Source: Thermoguttaceae bacterium
GTDB taxonomy: Bacteria; Planctomycetota; Planctomycetia; Pirellulales; Thermoguttaceae
Length of the DNA stretch: 64,000 bases
Assembly: GCA_025060325.1 (NCBI GenBank)
Contig: JANXBW010000012.1
Coordinates: 62,001 to 126,000, forward strand
Direction: 5' to 3'
Both the position numbers and the translations under genes were made by a program. Shown here in pieces: positions 48,228-58,147 of this stretch (position 1 is its first letter; every line of letters starts with the position of its first letter). A model generated the notes under the pieces. The model was not told the origin of the DNA and ran no database searches. It saw only the letters and a program-made list of their open reading frames with translations.

Positions 48228-49591
48228 TGAGCCGGGCTGGTGACTAACCTCTTACCTCGCAAATTCACCTGAGGCCTAGCCAGAAAGTGCGGGGACAAGG
48301 AGCTCCTCTGACCGACTAACCTTTGAGACTCAGGTAATTGCTGGGGACGATGGCGCTCCAAATATAAACAAACCGCAAGAGCCGCGATCATCCAGAACTC
48401 GCTCTGGCGAATGCCGTTATGGGTTAGCCCGTATGCGAACGCCGGCAAAAAGCCGATGGTATTCGACCAGCCACATCGCCGGAACAGGTTCCAAAAGAAG
48501 GCGCAGATGATAACAAAACCTACAACTCCGTATGACATCAGAATGTTGCCAAAGGTCGAGTGGAGCTCCTTACCCCATAGCACTTCAAATCGCTCGTAGG
48601 CTCCTTCGCCCGCTCCAAACAAAAGATATTCGCGGTTTTGCCAGATTCTCGCATACCCGCGATATGCTAGCTCCTCATCGAGGGACTTTTGTTTTTGCTG
48701 AACTCGTTCACTTATCACCTGAATCAGCTGGTCGCCCATGGGAGACCGGGCAAGCAAGAAAAGTAAGCTGCCAAGCAAAATCCCAGTCGTAAGCCGTCGA
48801 ATGCTAAAAAGCCCCACAATGAGCCCAAGACTAGCAAGCCCAGCCCGAGATTGCGTCAACGCGACGATATAACCAAGCTGTGCGAGGAAGAAGGGCATCC
48901 ACAGCCGGAGGAAGTAGGGCAACAGGTTCGCCCGTGCGCAAAGCAGCATAAAGCTACCAACGAGCACAGCGTAGTAGGCCGTCTGGTTCGGGTTCTTGAA
49001 AAGCAGGGTTGCCCGAATGAAATCGTTTAAACTTATGTCGACGATCTGGAGCGAAACGACCACCTGAAAGAGTGCGGAAATAGCAAAAGCGCAGCATGTT
49101 AGGCTTATGAGAGATCTTCCGAGCCACGTGTACAAACTAAGAAAAGTAGCAAACACAATACAGTTGAAAAAGTAATAGAGGCTGGGAAGTAGGAGGCCAG
49201 AATCTCCAACCTTTAAATACCACCAGCCGTTGACGATCGCGGTATAGGTCGCCAGGGCCACAAGTAAACCGAGAAAAGGCAGGCCGCGACGCGGGAGAGG
49301 AAACCCGCGAAAAAGAAGCACCACCAACGAAAGAAAAACCATTAGGAAGTCAGCCGGTTGCGGCAAACCAGATTCGAAAACATAAACTGGCGAAAGGAGA
49401 ATCTGGGTAAGCCAAAGGATGCAAACAAGAAAAGCCTGTGGCGTCAGAGCAGGCTCGGCGCCAGGCCACGTGTTGTTATCTTTCGCCCTGAAAGGGCTGC
49501 GGAGCTCCGGCGAGGTCTCAGCCGTGGCTACTTGCACTTTAGCGGAAGCCGATTCCCGAGTCGCCATCTGATCCCAAGCTTGCACAGGCAA
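48224..49591 (-). CDS. O-antigen ligase/polymerase-like protein (Wzy-like)
   Basis: A 455-residue membrane protein with about 11-12 TM segments and one large external loop holding LTQSRAGLASLGL and YARIWQNREYLLFGAGEG, typical of the O-antigen polymerase/ligase group (PF04932). In a Wzx/Wzy pathway it joins flipped repeat units; ligase versus polymerase cannot be separated by eye. The start is TTG at 49591 or ATG at 49567. It is the first gene of the cluster, overlaps the flippase gene by four bases and has 960 bp of gene-free DNA upstream. Confidence 0.85.
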   Translation of the reverse strand: MPVQAWDQMATRESASAKVQVATAETSPELRSPFRAKDNNTWPGAEPALTPQAFLVCILWLTQILLSPVYVFESGLPQPADFLMVFLSLVVLLFRGFPLPRRGLPFLGLLVALATYTAIVNGWWYLKVGDSGLLLPSLYYFFNCIVFATFLSLYTWLGRSLISLTCCAFAISALFQVVVSLQIVDISLNDFIRATLLFKNPNQTAYYAVLVGSFMLLCARANLLPYFLRLWMPFFLAQLGYIVALTQSRAGLASLGLIVGLFSIRRLTTGILLGSLLFLLARSPMGDQLIQVISERVQQKQKSLDEELAYRGYARIWQNREYLLFGAGEGAYERFEVLWGKELHSTFGNILMSYGVVGFVIICAFFWNLFRRCGWSNTIGFLPAFAYGLTHNGIRQSEFWMIAALAVCLYLERHRPQQLPESQRLVGQRSSLSPHFLARPQVNLRGKRLVTSPAQ

Positions 49592-50551
49592 AACCGTGAC
49601 CGGAGCACCGAATATTTAAGCCGGCCAGATTCCCGGTACTTGCCGGCCGCAGAACAGTTTTCCATGTGGGGTTTATGCCGGGCTAGTCTCGAACTAGATC
49701 GCAGAGAACGTGAGTCCCCTCGAGAGCTTTCTCGTGGCAAATAGAAACCCCGGCGCGTTTTAGGGGAAAGTAGCCTCACCGGGAACTAGTTAGCAATCCC
49801 AAAAGGCTGCGCCGGCTTCGGATATCGGGTGCGCCGGGATCCCGAGGGGCCGGTAGTCCGAACAAGAAGAGTTTGAAGCCAACGCGGGAGGGTAAGCGGG
49901 GCCAACAGCAGGAGAGGCGTTCGGTGAGGATTCCCAACCGGAATCTTCCCAACTGCAGCCAGCTCGCCGGGGAGTAGGAAATCTGCCAGTTGTGGCGCAA
50001 ATAGCTGGTTTGGATAAGCCGGGAAGGGTGGAAAACTTTCTTCCGAATGTTTCAACAGGCGCAGTCGGGTCTCGGGTTCGTCGGCTATGTTCCGCGTGTC
50101 GTGTAGAACCCGAGCGTCTGCATTGCAAAAAGATGCTCCGCGCCGGGAACCTAAGGCCACCTTGGGCGGGGTTCTCCGGGGTTTGTCTCTCTCGTGTGTG
50201 GGCCCTGCCTCGTGTCTCCAAGGAATGCTTTGCGAGTCCAATAAGCACAGCTAGGCTCGAGCGCCAAGGCCCCGCGAGCCCCTCCTTGCTGCTTACCTGC
50301 TTTTCCTGCTCGCCCCCACGGGCGTCCTTTGCGCTCGGGAGAGTTCGCCAAACCGCGGAGGGCGACGGATTGCGTCGGCAAAACGTCGGTCCTGTCCCCA
50401 AATAAGGCCGCACTATTTCACCCCAGTGATTCTTTGGGATCGGGGAGCGACGGGTTCGAGCCCCTGGCAAGAGAAGATCCTTGCCCAACTGACTCTCAGC
50501 CAACCACCCGGCAACGGGGACTCACCCAGTATTCAACCCTTCGCTCCAGGC
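49592..50551. other. Gene-free stretch, 960 bp
   Basis: Long overlapping frames exist (for example 49790-50503, minus, 237 codons), but they are rich in Arg, Ser, Pro and Gly and show no domain. The polysaccharide cluster promoter must lie in the left part. No repeats were seen. Confidence 0.45.
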
Positions 50552-51352
50552 TTAGATCGAAGACCTCACTGAAGACAACCTAAAAAGCCGAAGTGCCGAT
50601 TCTGTAGTAATCCTACAAACGTGCTCGTATTCGAGCTTTACGAGGCGTGCAAGGTACCGCAGAGTTTCCACGATCAAGGCGGGGCGATTCCGTTTGAGCT
50701 TGCCCCGGTAAGGCTCCGGCACAAGGTGGGGCGAGTCGGTTTCCACAAGAAGCCGGTCCGTCGGCACCACGCCCACTGCTACCCGCAAAGGGTCAAACTT
50801 CTTATTCCGGTACGTCAACGAGCCGGCAAAGCTCACGTAAAAGCCCATCCCCACTACCGCCTGGGCAAGCTCCGGGGGACTACTGTACGCATGAACCACA
50901 CCAATTATTCGGTGTTGCCTTTGGGCCTCTTGAAGATGCCGCAGCACGTCTGCCTCGGCCTCACGACAGTGGACGATGACCGGGAGATCCTTCTTCCCCG
51001 CTAGCCACAAATGTCGGTCGAAGTACTCCTCCTGCACGCTCCACGGCGTAAAGTCCCAGTGCCGATCAAGGCCAGTCTCACCGATTGCTACCACTTGGGG
51101 CAAATCGGCAAGCTTTTCGATGGTTTTCCAATCGACCGGATCGGCCTCGCCAGCGTAGTTAGGGTGAATACCCACGGCCGGTGCGATGATTCCGTACCTT
51201 GACGCAAGCTCGATCACCTGGCGGCTGGAGTGGGCAGAGGTACCCGGGCAAACGATCCACTCAATGCCGGCTGACTGGGCCTCGCTTAAGACCTGAGGCA
51301 GATCGGGCGCAAACTCGGCACTGTCAAGATGGGCGTGGGTATCAACAATCAT
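50552..51352 (-). CDS. tatD: TatD-family metal-dependent hydrolase
   Basis: A 266-residue TatD/YcfH-type TIM-barrel hydrolase (PF01026). The family includes DNases and D-aminoacyl-tRNA deacylase-like enzymes in the cytosol. Metal ligands are H6 and H8 (DTHAHLDS), the Glu of AIGETGLDRHWD, His in PVIVHCREAE, His in GVVHAYSS and the Asp of LLVETDSPHLVPEP. All family residues are present and length is typical, so it is complete and likely active. The ribosome binding site is weak. It is next to the complex I cluster in the same direction, 287 bp away, without an obvious functional link. Confidence 0.95.
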   Translation of the reverse strand: MIVDTHAHLDSAEFAPDLPQVLSEAQSAGIEWIVCPGTSAHSSRQVIELASRYGIIAPAVGIHPNYAGEADPVDWKTIEKLADLPQVVAIGETGLDRHWDFTPWSVQEEYFDRHLWLAGKKDLPVIVHCREAEADVLRHLQEAQRQHRIIGVVHAYSSPPELAQAVVGMGFYVSFAGSLTYRNKKFDPLRVAVGVVPTDRLLVETDSPHLVPEPYRGKLKRNRPALIVETLRYLARLVKLEYEHVCRITTESALRLFRLSSVRSSI

Positions 51353-51639
51353 GGGCCAAGGATGCCTGTTTGCTTAAACGGAGGAATAAACAGATATCTC
51401 AAAATCGTTTGGCTAAGCTAACGCACCGGGAAGGAAACGGTGCTAAGCTTGCACTTCCGACTGGCAAACAAGTGCTCTAAGACTGAACCGCTGACTCGCT
51501 TAAGTCGGTCCGGGGTAAAGTCGCGTTTTTAAACGAAACTTACCATAGCCGACAACTTGCCAACTACCCGCGCACGGATCGACAGCGCACCTGTCCCCTA
51601 GGTTGTCTGGCGATTTGTTTATCTCCGTGTCTTGCCTCC

Positions 51640-53328
51640 CTATCCCAGGGCAAGAAGAGACGTAGCCGCCCGCTCACAGACGGCGAAAAGTCCGCCCCAC
51701 CAGATGCCCAGGATCACAAGCGCAGCTGCCAGTCCTAGCAGGAATGCCCGTTGTGCCCAACTTAGAGAATCGGCGACGCTTCCTAACATGCCCCGTGGCT
51801 CGTCGATGGCTAGGACTCTTACGATCCTCAGGTAATAAAACAAGCTAAACACAGTGTTGACGACACCGATGAGGACAAGGGACCAAAAGCCCGCGCGAGC
51901 CATCGCAGCAAAGAGCACAAATTTGGCCATGAATCCCGCAAGGGGCGGAAGCCCCGTGAGACTAAAGAGAAACACCGTTGCCGCCACGAGAAGTGCAGGA
52001 TCGTCGCGACCACCCCCGGCCAGGGCATCAATCTCTTCGGTGCCAAACTTATTCCGCAAGAAGGCGGTCGTGGCAAAGATCCCGAGATTCATCAACAAGT
52101 AAACAGAGGCGTAAAAGATCACGCTAGCCAGCAACTGCCGGCACTCTCCGGAGAAGCTCGGCAAAGTTCCGGCCGCAGCTCCGATTCCCATGGCCAAATA
52201 GCCAGCATGGGCTATCGTCGAATAAGCCAGAAGGCGCTTAAGATTTGTTTGTCCGTAGGCTGCCAGGTTTCCAAATGTACACGTTAGGGCGGCCACCAAG
52301 CCTAGCAGATTGCCCATCGTATTGGCAGGACGAAGGGGGACAAAGGTTGGGCTACCTTGCGACGTGGAAGGGTCGGTGGCAAGCAAACAGAGCGAAACAT
52401 CGCTTGCTACTCCCACTTCAGCCTGTGCAAGAGGTGCTCCCCAAGCGACAAGTAATCTTGTGAGCAAAGCGAGGGCGGCTAGCTTAGAGGCCACCGATAG
52501 GAATCCGCCTACCTCCGCCGTCGCCCCTTCGAAGACATCGGGCGTCCAAAAATGAAAGGGCACTAAGGAAAGTTTAAATCCCAGCCCTGCCACAACGAAA
52601 ATAAGTCCCAGTGTCAGGGCGGATAGCTCTGCTGGACGGTTGAATAGTTCGTTACCCATGCTTGCCAGCCGGGCAGTCATCGTGGGAAGATGGACGGCTC
52701 CGGTTAGCGCGGCCAACAGGCTGAGGCCGAAAAACATAATACCGGAAGTGGCAGCTCCGAAAATTGCATACTTCAGGGCAGCTTCGGTAGCTAATCGGTC
52801 TTGCTTCTTAATCCCCACGAGGGCATAGCCGGGCAGACTGGCCATCTCGGCGCCCAGCATGACCATCACCAGATGGTTGGCTGTCGCCATAAAACACATG
52901 CCCAGCGTCGCGCCAAAGACAAGTAGGTAAAACTCGGTGGCAACGACCGGCGGCGGTATTCGCGAAAGTGACGTAAACACTACAAAGAGGACCAAAGCAC
53001 AAAGCAAAAAAATACGGAACAGCCGGCCGAATTCATCGTGAACGAGCACCCCGCTGAAAATCTCCCCAACGGGGCGAAGACCCGCACCCAAAGCTAAAGC
53101 CACCGCGAGGAAGGCCCCGGCCATCGCCCAAATATGGGCACCATAGCGGAAGCGTGGGAAAAGCATCCGGCTTATCAAAAAGAACACGATCGTGCCGGTA
53201 AGCGCAATTTCGGGCGCTACCGCCTCAAGCCAGCGGAGAAGCTCGCCGGAGCTAGTGGACCACTTTTCCGCTAGTAAACGTTCCATGAAGCCTGGGCTTA
53301 TGCTCCCCGACTTTTCCCGAAAATGCAT
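51640..53328 (-). CDS. nuoN: NADH-quinone oxidoreductase subunit N
   Basis: A 562-residue antiporter-like proton-pumping subunit at the centre of the complex I membrane arm. About 14 TM segments. Core motifs are LVMVMLGAEMASLPGYALVG (TM5 glutamate), LKYAIFGAATSGIMFFG and PFHFWTPDVFEGA with the TM7-8 lysine region. It is longer than E. coli NuoN (about 485) because of an N-terminal extension and a hydrophilic loop around residues 310-345. The ATG at 53328 has GAAGGGA 5 bases upstream, which supports the extended start. It is last in the cluster, 224 bp after nuoM. Confidence 0.94.
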   Translation of the reverse strand: MHFREKSGSISPGFMERLLAEKWSTSSGELLRWLEAVAPEIALTGTIVFFLISRMLFPRFRYGAHIWAMAGAFLAVALALGAGLRPVGEIFSGVLVHDEFGRLFRIFLLCALVLFVVFTSLSRIPPPVVATEFYLLVFGATLGMCFMATANHLVMVMLGAEMASLPGYALVGIKKQDRLATEAALKYAIFGAATSGIMFFGLSLLAALTGAVHLPTMTARLASMGNELFNRPAELSALTLGLIFVVAGLGFKLSLVPFHFWTPDVFEGATAEVGGFLSVASKLAALALLTRLLVAWGAPLAQAEVGVASDVSLCLLATDPSTSQGSPTFVPLRPANTMGNLLGLVAALTCTFGNLAAYGQTNLKRLLAYSTIAHAGYLAMGIGAAAGTLPSFSGECRQLLASVIFYASVYLLMNLGIFATTAFLRNKFGTEEIDALAGGGRDDPALLVAATVFLFSLTGLPPLAGFMAKFVLFAAMARAGFWSLVLIGVVNTVFSLFYYLRIVRVLAIDEPRGMLGSVADSLSWAQRAFLLGLAAALVILGIWWGGLFAVCERAATSLLALG

Positions 53329-53552
53329 TAAATCCCTTCGGGTTTAAGCTTGATCTTAATAATTCATCAACGAAGCCCTAGGACCACAAATGCTAGTCCA
53401 TAGGGAGAGTCCGTTTCGGTTTGTTTGTTTCGCGAGTGTCAATAGCGAGAGATACGCAAAAACACTTTCCGTACGGTTAAGTCCGCATCATGCTTAGCTT
53501 AGCTATCTGTCGGAAAGACGTCGATGAACCTCCCACCTCCGCTAGTGAAAGC

Positions 53553-55559
53553 CTATCGACGCCCCTCCACAAGGCCGGTTCCCTTAGGTTGGTCGGCACC
53601 GGGTCGGACTATGGCTTGATCTAAAACGCCTTCTGGCCGCTGACCGGTCACCGTGGACCCCTCCGCCAGTGGTGAAGGAGCAGACGCACCGTCCGTTTCC
53701 GTCGACGAATTTTTTGATCCGTCCGGCCGAGCAGGGCCTCCGTGGGGCAAGGAAGGGTGGGCCAAGCCTGGGCTAGTTTGAGATAGGCTGGCGGCCGAGG
53801 AAATCTGGGAGGGAACAAACTTCGTTTCCCCCAGTGGCTTCGCCTGCGGGCCGGTTGCGGTCGTAGATGTTTCCAGATGCCTATCGGCCCATGTTGCCAA
53901 GTGATACACAGTCCGCGTCACACTCGGCTGAAAATACCCAAGAAGCAGCTTTGGATAAATCCCGAGGATAACTGCGGTCACAGCCAAGGGGATTGCCACC
54001 CATTTCTCCCGGACAGTCATATCCGTCAACGCTTCCGGATGAGGCCCCCGGTACTGAGGTCCAAAAAACACGCGGGCAACTGTCCACAGGATGTAGCCTG
54101 CCGTCAGAATGACTACGGAGGCGGCCACCATTGCCACCCCGGGGTAAAAACGCCAAGAGGCAACGACAACAAAAAACTCTCCGATAAATCCGCACAAGCC
54201 CGGAAGACCCATGGCGGCAAAGAAAATGATAAGCGAGACGGCGCTATAGAAAGGCATTCGGTTGAATAAGCCGCCAAATTGACTCAAATCGCGATGATGA
54301 ACCCGGTCGTAAACCACACCAACGAGGAAGAACATCCCGGCTGATGTGATTCCATGAGCAATCATTTGATAAACGGCCCCGGACATCCCCATCGTCCAAT
54401 AATGGCGCGAGCTTGGGTCACCAGGGACAATCGTCCACGCCGCCAAGCCGAGCAGCACGTACCCCATATGGCTTACCGAACTATAAGCCACCAGCCGTTT
54501 GAAGTCACTTTGCGCCATCGCAGCCAAGGCCCCGTACACCATGCTCACAAGGGCAACGGCGCAGATCGGCCAGGCAAACTGATAGGCAGCGTCCGGGCAA
54601 ATGGTATAACACAACCGTAAAATCCCATAGCCTCCCATTTTCAACAGCACCCCGGCCAACAACATGGAAATTGGCGTCGGCGCCTCCACGTGGGCATCGG
54701 GAAGCCATGTGTGGAGTGGTACCGCTGGTAACTTGATGAGAAAACCAATCATGAGGAGCCAGAAAATCCACACCGACACCGGCAGGCCCCAAAAATCCTG
54801 GTCAAACGGAGATTGCGGCAGCCGGGCAAGCTCGGCCAACGCCAACATATTGAACGTGTGGACGGCTTGACCCCGCTTACCGGACAGCACGGCTGGATCG
54901 ATTTGGCAAGCGCGAAGGGAAACCTCGTTCAAAAGTCGCAGATCGCTATAAAAATAAAGCAATAAGATTGCAACAAGCATGAGCACGCTGCCGGCCAAAG
55001 TAAACAGAAAGAACTTGATTGCGGCATATTCTTTCCGCGGCCCACCCCAGACGCCAATCAAGAAATACATCGGGAGAAGCACCACTTCCCAAAATACATA
55101 GAAAAGGAAAAGATCAAGCGATATAAACACACCTAACATTCCCGCATGGAGCAAGAGAAACAAAGCGCAGTAAGCACGCACCTGCCGGTCAATTCCAAAA
55201 CTAGCGAGCATCGCCAAAGGGCCCAAAAGCGCCGTCAGAAGCACCAGGGGGAAATTAATGCCATCTAGGCCCAGGAAATAGTAAACGCCGAAGGCCTCTA
55301 TCCATCCCACCGAAAACCCGTACTGCACCCGGCCTTGGTCCCACGGCAGGCTCCCTAATCGCCCATCAACCGCCCCAGGAATCGCTAGCCATAAGACAAG
55401 AATCAGCACGAGAATTGTTATCCAAAGAGAAAATATTTTCGTTTCTTCCTCGGTGAGGCGTGGGGCCACGGCAACAGTAAGCGCGCCAAGGAGCGGCAAG
55501 AAAACAATCGCGCTAAGGATAACAAACGGGCTTGTCAACGCTTCCGCTAGTTGCTGCAT
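53553..55559 (-). CDS. nuoM: NADH-quinone oxidoreductase subunit M, with long hydrophilic tail
   Basis: A 668-residue antiporter-like subunit; typical NuoM is about 500-520. Core motifs are complete: FYVFWEVVLLPMYFLIGVWGG region with the TM5 glutamate, KFFLFTLAGS, HTWLPDAHVEAP, LLKMGGYGI and KRLVAYSSVSHMGYV. The transporter part ends near residue 555 (YHLATWADR). The last 108 residues are a Ser/Pro/Gly/Thr-rich hydrophilic tail with no sequence repeats (for example SSAASLSQTSPGLAH), not present in standard NuoM. It lies 68 bp after nuoL. The tail could interact with cytoplasmic or periplasmic partners, but its side and role are not known. Confidence 0.95.
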   Translation of the reverse strand: MQQLAEALTSPFVILSAIVFLPLLGALTVAVAPRLTEEETKIFSLWITILVLILVLWLAIPGAVDGRLGSLPWDQGRVQYGFSVGWIEAFGVYYFLGLDGINFPLVLLTALLGPLAMLASFGIDRQVRAYCALFLLLHAGMLGVFISLDLFLFYVFWEVVLLPMYFLIGVWGGPRKEYAAIKFFLFTLAGSVLMLVAILLLYFYSDLRLLNEVSLRACQIDPAVLSGKRGQAVHTFNMLALAELARLPQSPFDQDFWGLPVSVWIFWLLMIGFLIKLPAVPLHTWLPDAHVEAPTPISMLLAGVLLKMGGYGILRLCYTICPDAAYQFAWPICAVALVSMVYGALAAMAQSDFKRLVAYSSVSHMGYVLLGLAAWTIVPGDPSSRHYWTMGMSGAVYQMIAHGITSAGMFFLVGVVYDRVHHRDLSQFGGLFNRMPFYSAVSLIIFFAAMGLPGLCGFIGEFFVVVASWRFYPGVAMVAASVVILTAGYILWTVARVFFGPQYRGPHPEALTDMTVREKWVAIPLAVTAVILGIYPKLLLGYFQPSVTRTVYHLATWADRHLETSTTATGPQAKPLGETKFVPSQISSAASLSQTSPGLAHPSLPHGGPARPDGSKNSSTETDGASAPSPLAEGSTVTGQRPEGVLDQAIVRPGADQPKGTGLVEGRR

Positions 55560-55627
55560 TGGTGATCGTCAGATTTCCAATAAAGCTCTCCCCACCAAGG
55601 CAAGAGGAACCGGCTTGTGCCTTTTGG

Positions 55628-58138
55628 TCACAGGAATTGCACAAGAACGAAAATGACAATCGTTCCGACCACTACTGCCAAAAGGTATTGCCGCAAAAGC
55701 CCCGTTTGAACTTGCCGCAGTTGTCGCCCCAACCCATAGATCCCCTGGCCAAGACCGACCAAGCTTCCGTCAACAACTTTTCGGTCAAGCAAATCGCCGG
55801 AGTTCGCCACAGCCACGACGGCTGCCGCGAGCTTCTCGGCCAAGTTATCGATTATCTTCCTATCAATGAGAGCTGCCCAGCTTGCCAGGTGAAGAGCAGG
55901 CGCAACGAAAAGCCTCTGGTAAAGTTCGTCGATAAAGAAGCGCCGCTGAAGTAAGAGGACCAAACCGTTTAGGACTCCCACCCCCGAAGGAAGGCGGAAT
56001 AAGCCTGTACCGTAGAAAAGCGTGGCTAGGACAAATCCAACTGCCGCTGCCGTAAACGCTAACCAGGAAACAACCACGTGGATACTATCTTGGTGGGACT
56101 CGGCCTCAGGCGGCACGACCCACCATGGCCACCACTGGCCCGAAATGAAGCTGATAGGCCGGGCTTGCTCCAGGGCCGGGGCTATTCCCCAGCCAAGTCC
56201 CGGGAGCCTCCAACCGGCGATTATCGCAAATACACTTAGGACAACAAGCGGCACGACCATGACCGGGGGTGATTCGTGTGCATGATGGAGTTGGTCCAGG
56301 CTCCGGGGCCTTCCCCAGAAGACAAGGTACCACAGCCGAAACATGTAAAACGCTGTCATGGCCGCCCCAATCAAAGCGAGGCTAAAAAGCAAGTGGCCAA
56401 TCCCCGGGATGTAATTCATCAACAGATAAGCCTGCGCAAGGACCGCATCTTTGGAATGAAAGCCACTTAAACCAACCCAAGGTGGGATACCGGCCCCTGC
56501 TATCGCTAAGCAGCCGACAAGCATCGTGCCGGCTGTCCAAGGGATTTTTCTCACGAGGCCGCCCATCTGTCCCATGTCACCTGTGCCCACGCAGTGGATA
56601 ACCGATCCTGCTCCTAAAAAAAGAAGGGCCTTAAAGAAGGCATGCGTCAACAAGTGGAAAAGTCCTGCCGTCCAACCGCCAACCCCCAACGCAAACATCA
56701 TTAAGCCAAGTTGACTTATCGTGGAAAAAGCGAGAACCCGTTTTATTTCCGTTGCCGCCAAAGCCATCATCCCAGCAAGGAGAAGACTTGCCAGGCCCAC
56801 GACGGCAACCACCAAAAGCACTTCCGGCGGGAAAGCTGGATAGAAGCGGCCGACCAAGTAAACACCGGCAGCTACCATCGTGGCCGCATGGATAAGCGCA
56901 CTGACTGGGGTGGGGCCTTCCATCGCATCCGGAAGCCACACATGAAGCGGAAACTGCGCACTTTTCCCCACGCACCCACAAAAAACTCCCAAGCCGCCAA
57001 GCACAAGAAGTCCATAAGCAACCGGTCGTTCTGGATAGTCCGGATTGTTGACGACCTGGCCGGAGGGCTGTTCCCGGATCCCGGGCGAAACGACTTGGCC
57101 AGTTCGGTTATGGTCCAGTTCAGCTTGGGCCACCCGGCTAAAAAGTCCGAGGCTGCGCGGGCTGTCGGCAAAGTGAAATGTTCCGGCGGCGCCCCACCAG
57201 GCGGCTAGCCCCACAAGCATGCCGAAGTCACCCACCCTGTTGACAATAAAGGCCTTGCTTGCTGCTCGGACAGCCTGGGGTCGTTCCAAATAAAAGCCGA
57301 TTAGCAGGTAAGAGCAGATGCCCACCAACTCCCAAAAGATAAAGATCATGAAGAGGTTATTCGCAAGGACAAGCCCCAACATGCTGAAACAAAAAAGCGA
57401 TAGGTACTGGAAGAATCGAGCAAATCGGCCGGGCCGACGAATCGGCTGCGGTGGGTCGCCCGCCAGGATTTCTTGGTCGCTCACCTCCGGGTGGAGTTCC
57501 TCATGCATATACCCTAGCGAATAAATATGGATGAGCGTCGCCACTAGGGTAACCATGAGAACCATTAAAATCGTAAGCGTATCGATGTAGTAGCCCAACG
57601 TAAGCCGAAGATGCCCAAATTCCGCCAGCACATACCAATCGCCCGTCAACAAAGGCACCGGGCCGAGAGGCTCGCGAGTAGGAGAGTTGGCAAGCTCATG
57701 CCGCGGACTTACTCGGGATGCTTGATCAGGTCTGGAAGAGCGCTCTGTTGATCCGGACCTATCCGAAGGTGCGTTCCACAATATCAGCTGCGAGGGGCCC
57801 TGAGTTTTCGACGCTGCTTTGCCCTGAGTCCAGAGGCCTGGCGCAGAGGCGCTCTCACGGGCCGAGGGATCGGCCAGTCGGGTGTCTTGCGAGTGGGGTT
57901 GGCTTCCGCTTGCGCCATAAGGAGGATGATGACTTTCCGCCGATGGAATGGGGTATTTTGTAAACCACAGGGAAGCTGCCGCAAGCGCGCAAACGAAAGA
58001 GGCCGCGATTGCCACCGTGGCCAACAACCCGGCCGCCGATCCGTGTTTGCCAAGCCGGGGTGCCCAAAAAAGGATGGCAAGAAACGACCCCAGCGGTAAA
58101 AGCCAGGCTATAGTCAGCAAAATGGGAATCGACAGCAC
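55628..58138 (-). CDS. nuoL: NADH-quinone oxidoreductase subunit L, with hydrophilic insertions
   Basis: An 836-residue distal antiporter-like subunit; typical NuoL is about 610-650. Core motifs are present: FMIFIFWELVGICSYLLIGF, KAFIVNRVGDFG, FPLHVWLPDAMEGPTPVSAL and KRVLAFSTISQLGLMM. A Ser/Pro-rich hydrophilic insertion occupies about residues 62-165, between the first two TM segments. Smaller ones lie near 215-245 (SDQEILAGDPPQPIRRP) and about 335-375. The long lateral helix at the C-terminus is likely present, with a final TM. The start is GTG at 58138, 9 bp after nuoK. The insertions resemble those of NuoA and NuoM in composition. Confidence 0.95.
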   Translation of the reverse strand: MLSIPILLTIAWLLPLGSFLAILFWAPRLGKHGSAAGLLATVAIAASFVCALAAASLWFTKYPIPSAESHHPPYGASGSQPHSQDTRLADPSARESASAPGLWTQGKAASKTQGPSQLILWNAPSDRSGSTERSSRPDQASRVSPRHELANSPTREPLGPVPLLTGDWYVLAEFGHLRLTLGYYIDTLTILMVLMVTLVATLIHIYSLGYMHEELHPEVSDQEILAGDPPQPIRRPGRFARFFQYLSLFCFSMLGLVLANNLFMIFIFWELVGICSYLLIGFYLERPQAVRAASKAFIVNRVGDFGMLVGLAAWWGAAGTFHFADSPRSLGLFSRVAQAELDHNRTGQVVSPGIREQPSGQVVNNPDYPERPVAYGLLVLGGLGVFCGCVGKSAQFPLHVWLPDAMEGPTPVSALIHAATMVAAGVYLVGRFYPAFPPEVLLVVAVVGLASLLLAGMMALAATEIKRVLAFSTISQLGLMMFALGVGGWTAGLFHLLTHAFFKALLFLGAGSVIHCVGTGDMGQMGGLVRKIPWTAGTMLVGCLAIAGAGIPPWVGLSGFHSKDAVLAQAYLLMNYIPGIGHLLFSLALIGAAMTAFYMFRLWYLVFWGRPRSLDQLHHAHESPPVMVVPLVVLSVFAIIAGWRLPGLGWGIAPALEQARPISFISGQWWPWWVVPPEAESHQDSIHVVVSWLAFTAAAVGFVLATLFYGTGLFRLPSGVGVLNGLVLLLQRRFFIDELYQRLFVAPALHLASWAALIDRKIIDNLAEKLAAAVVAVANSGDLLDRKVVDGSLVGLGQGIYGLGRQLRQVQTGLLRQYLLAVVVGTIVIFVLVQFL

Positions 58139-58147
58139 AACTGGTGG

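Noticed and set aside
50440-50480. A T-arm-like string resembling part of a tRNA
   Set aside because: The flanking bases do not form the T stem and no acceptor or anticodon arm can be drawn.
49790-50503. A 237-codon minus-strand frame
   Set aside because: Composition is Arg/Ser/Pro/Gly-rich with no hydrophobic core or domain, several overlapping frames of similar length exist, and no ribosome binding site precedes it.
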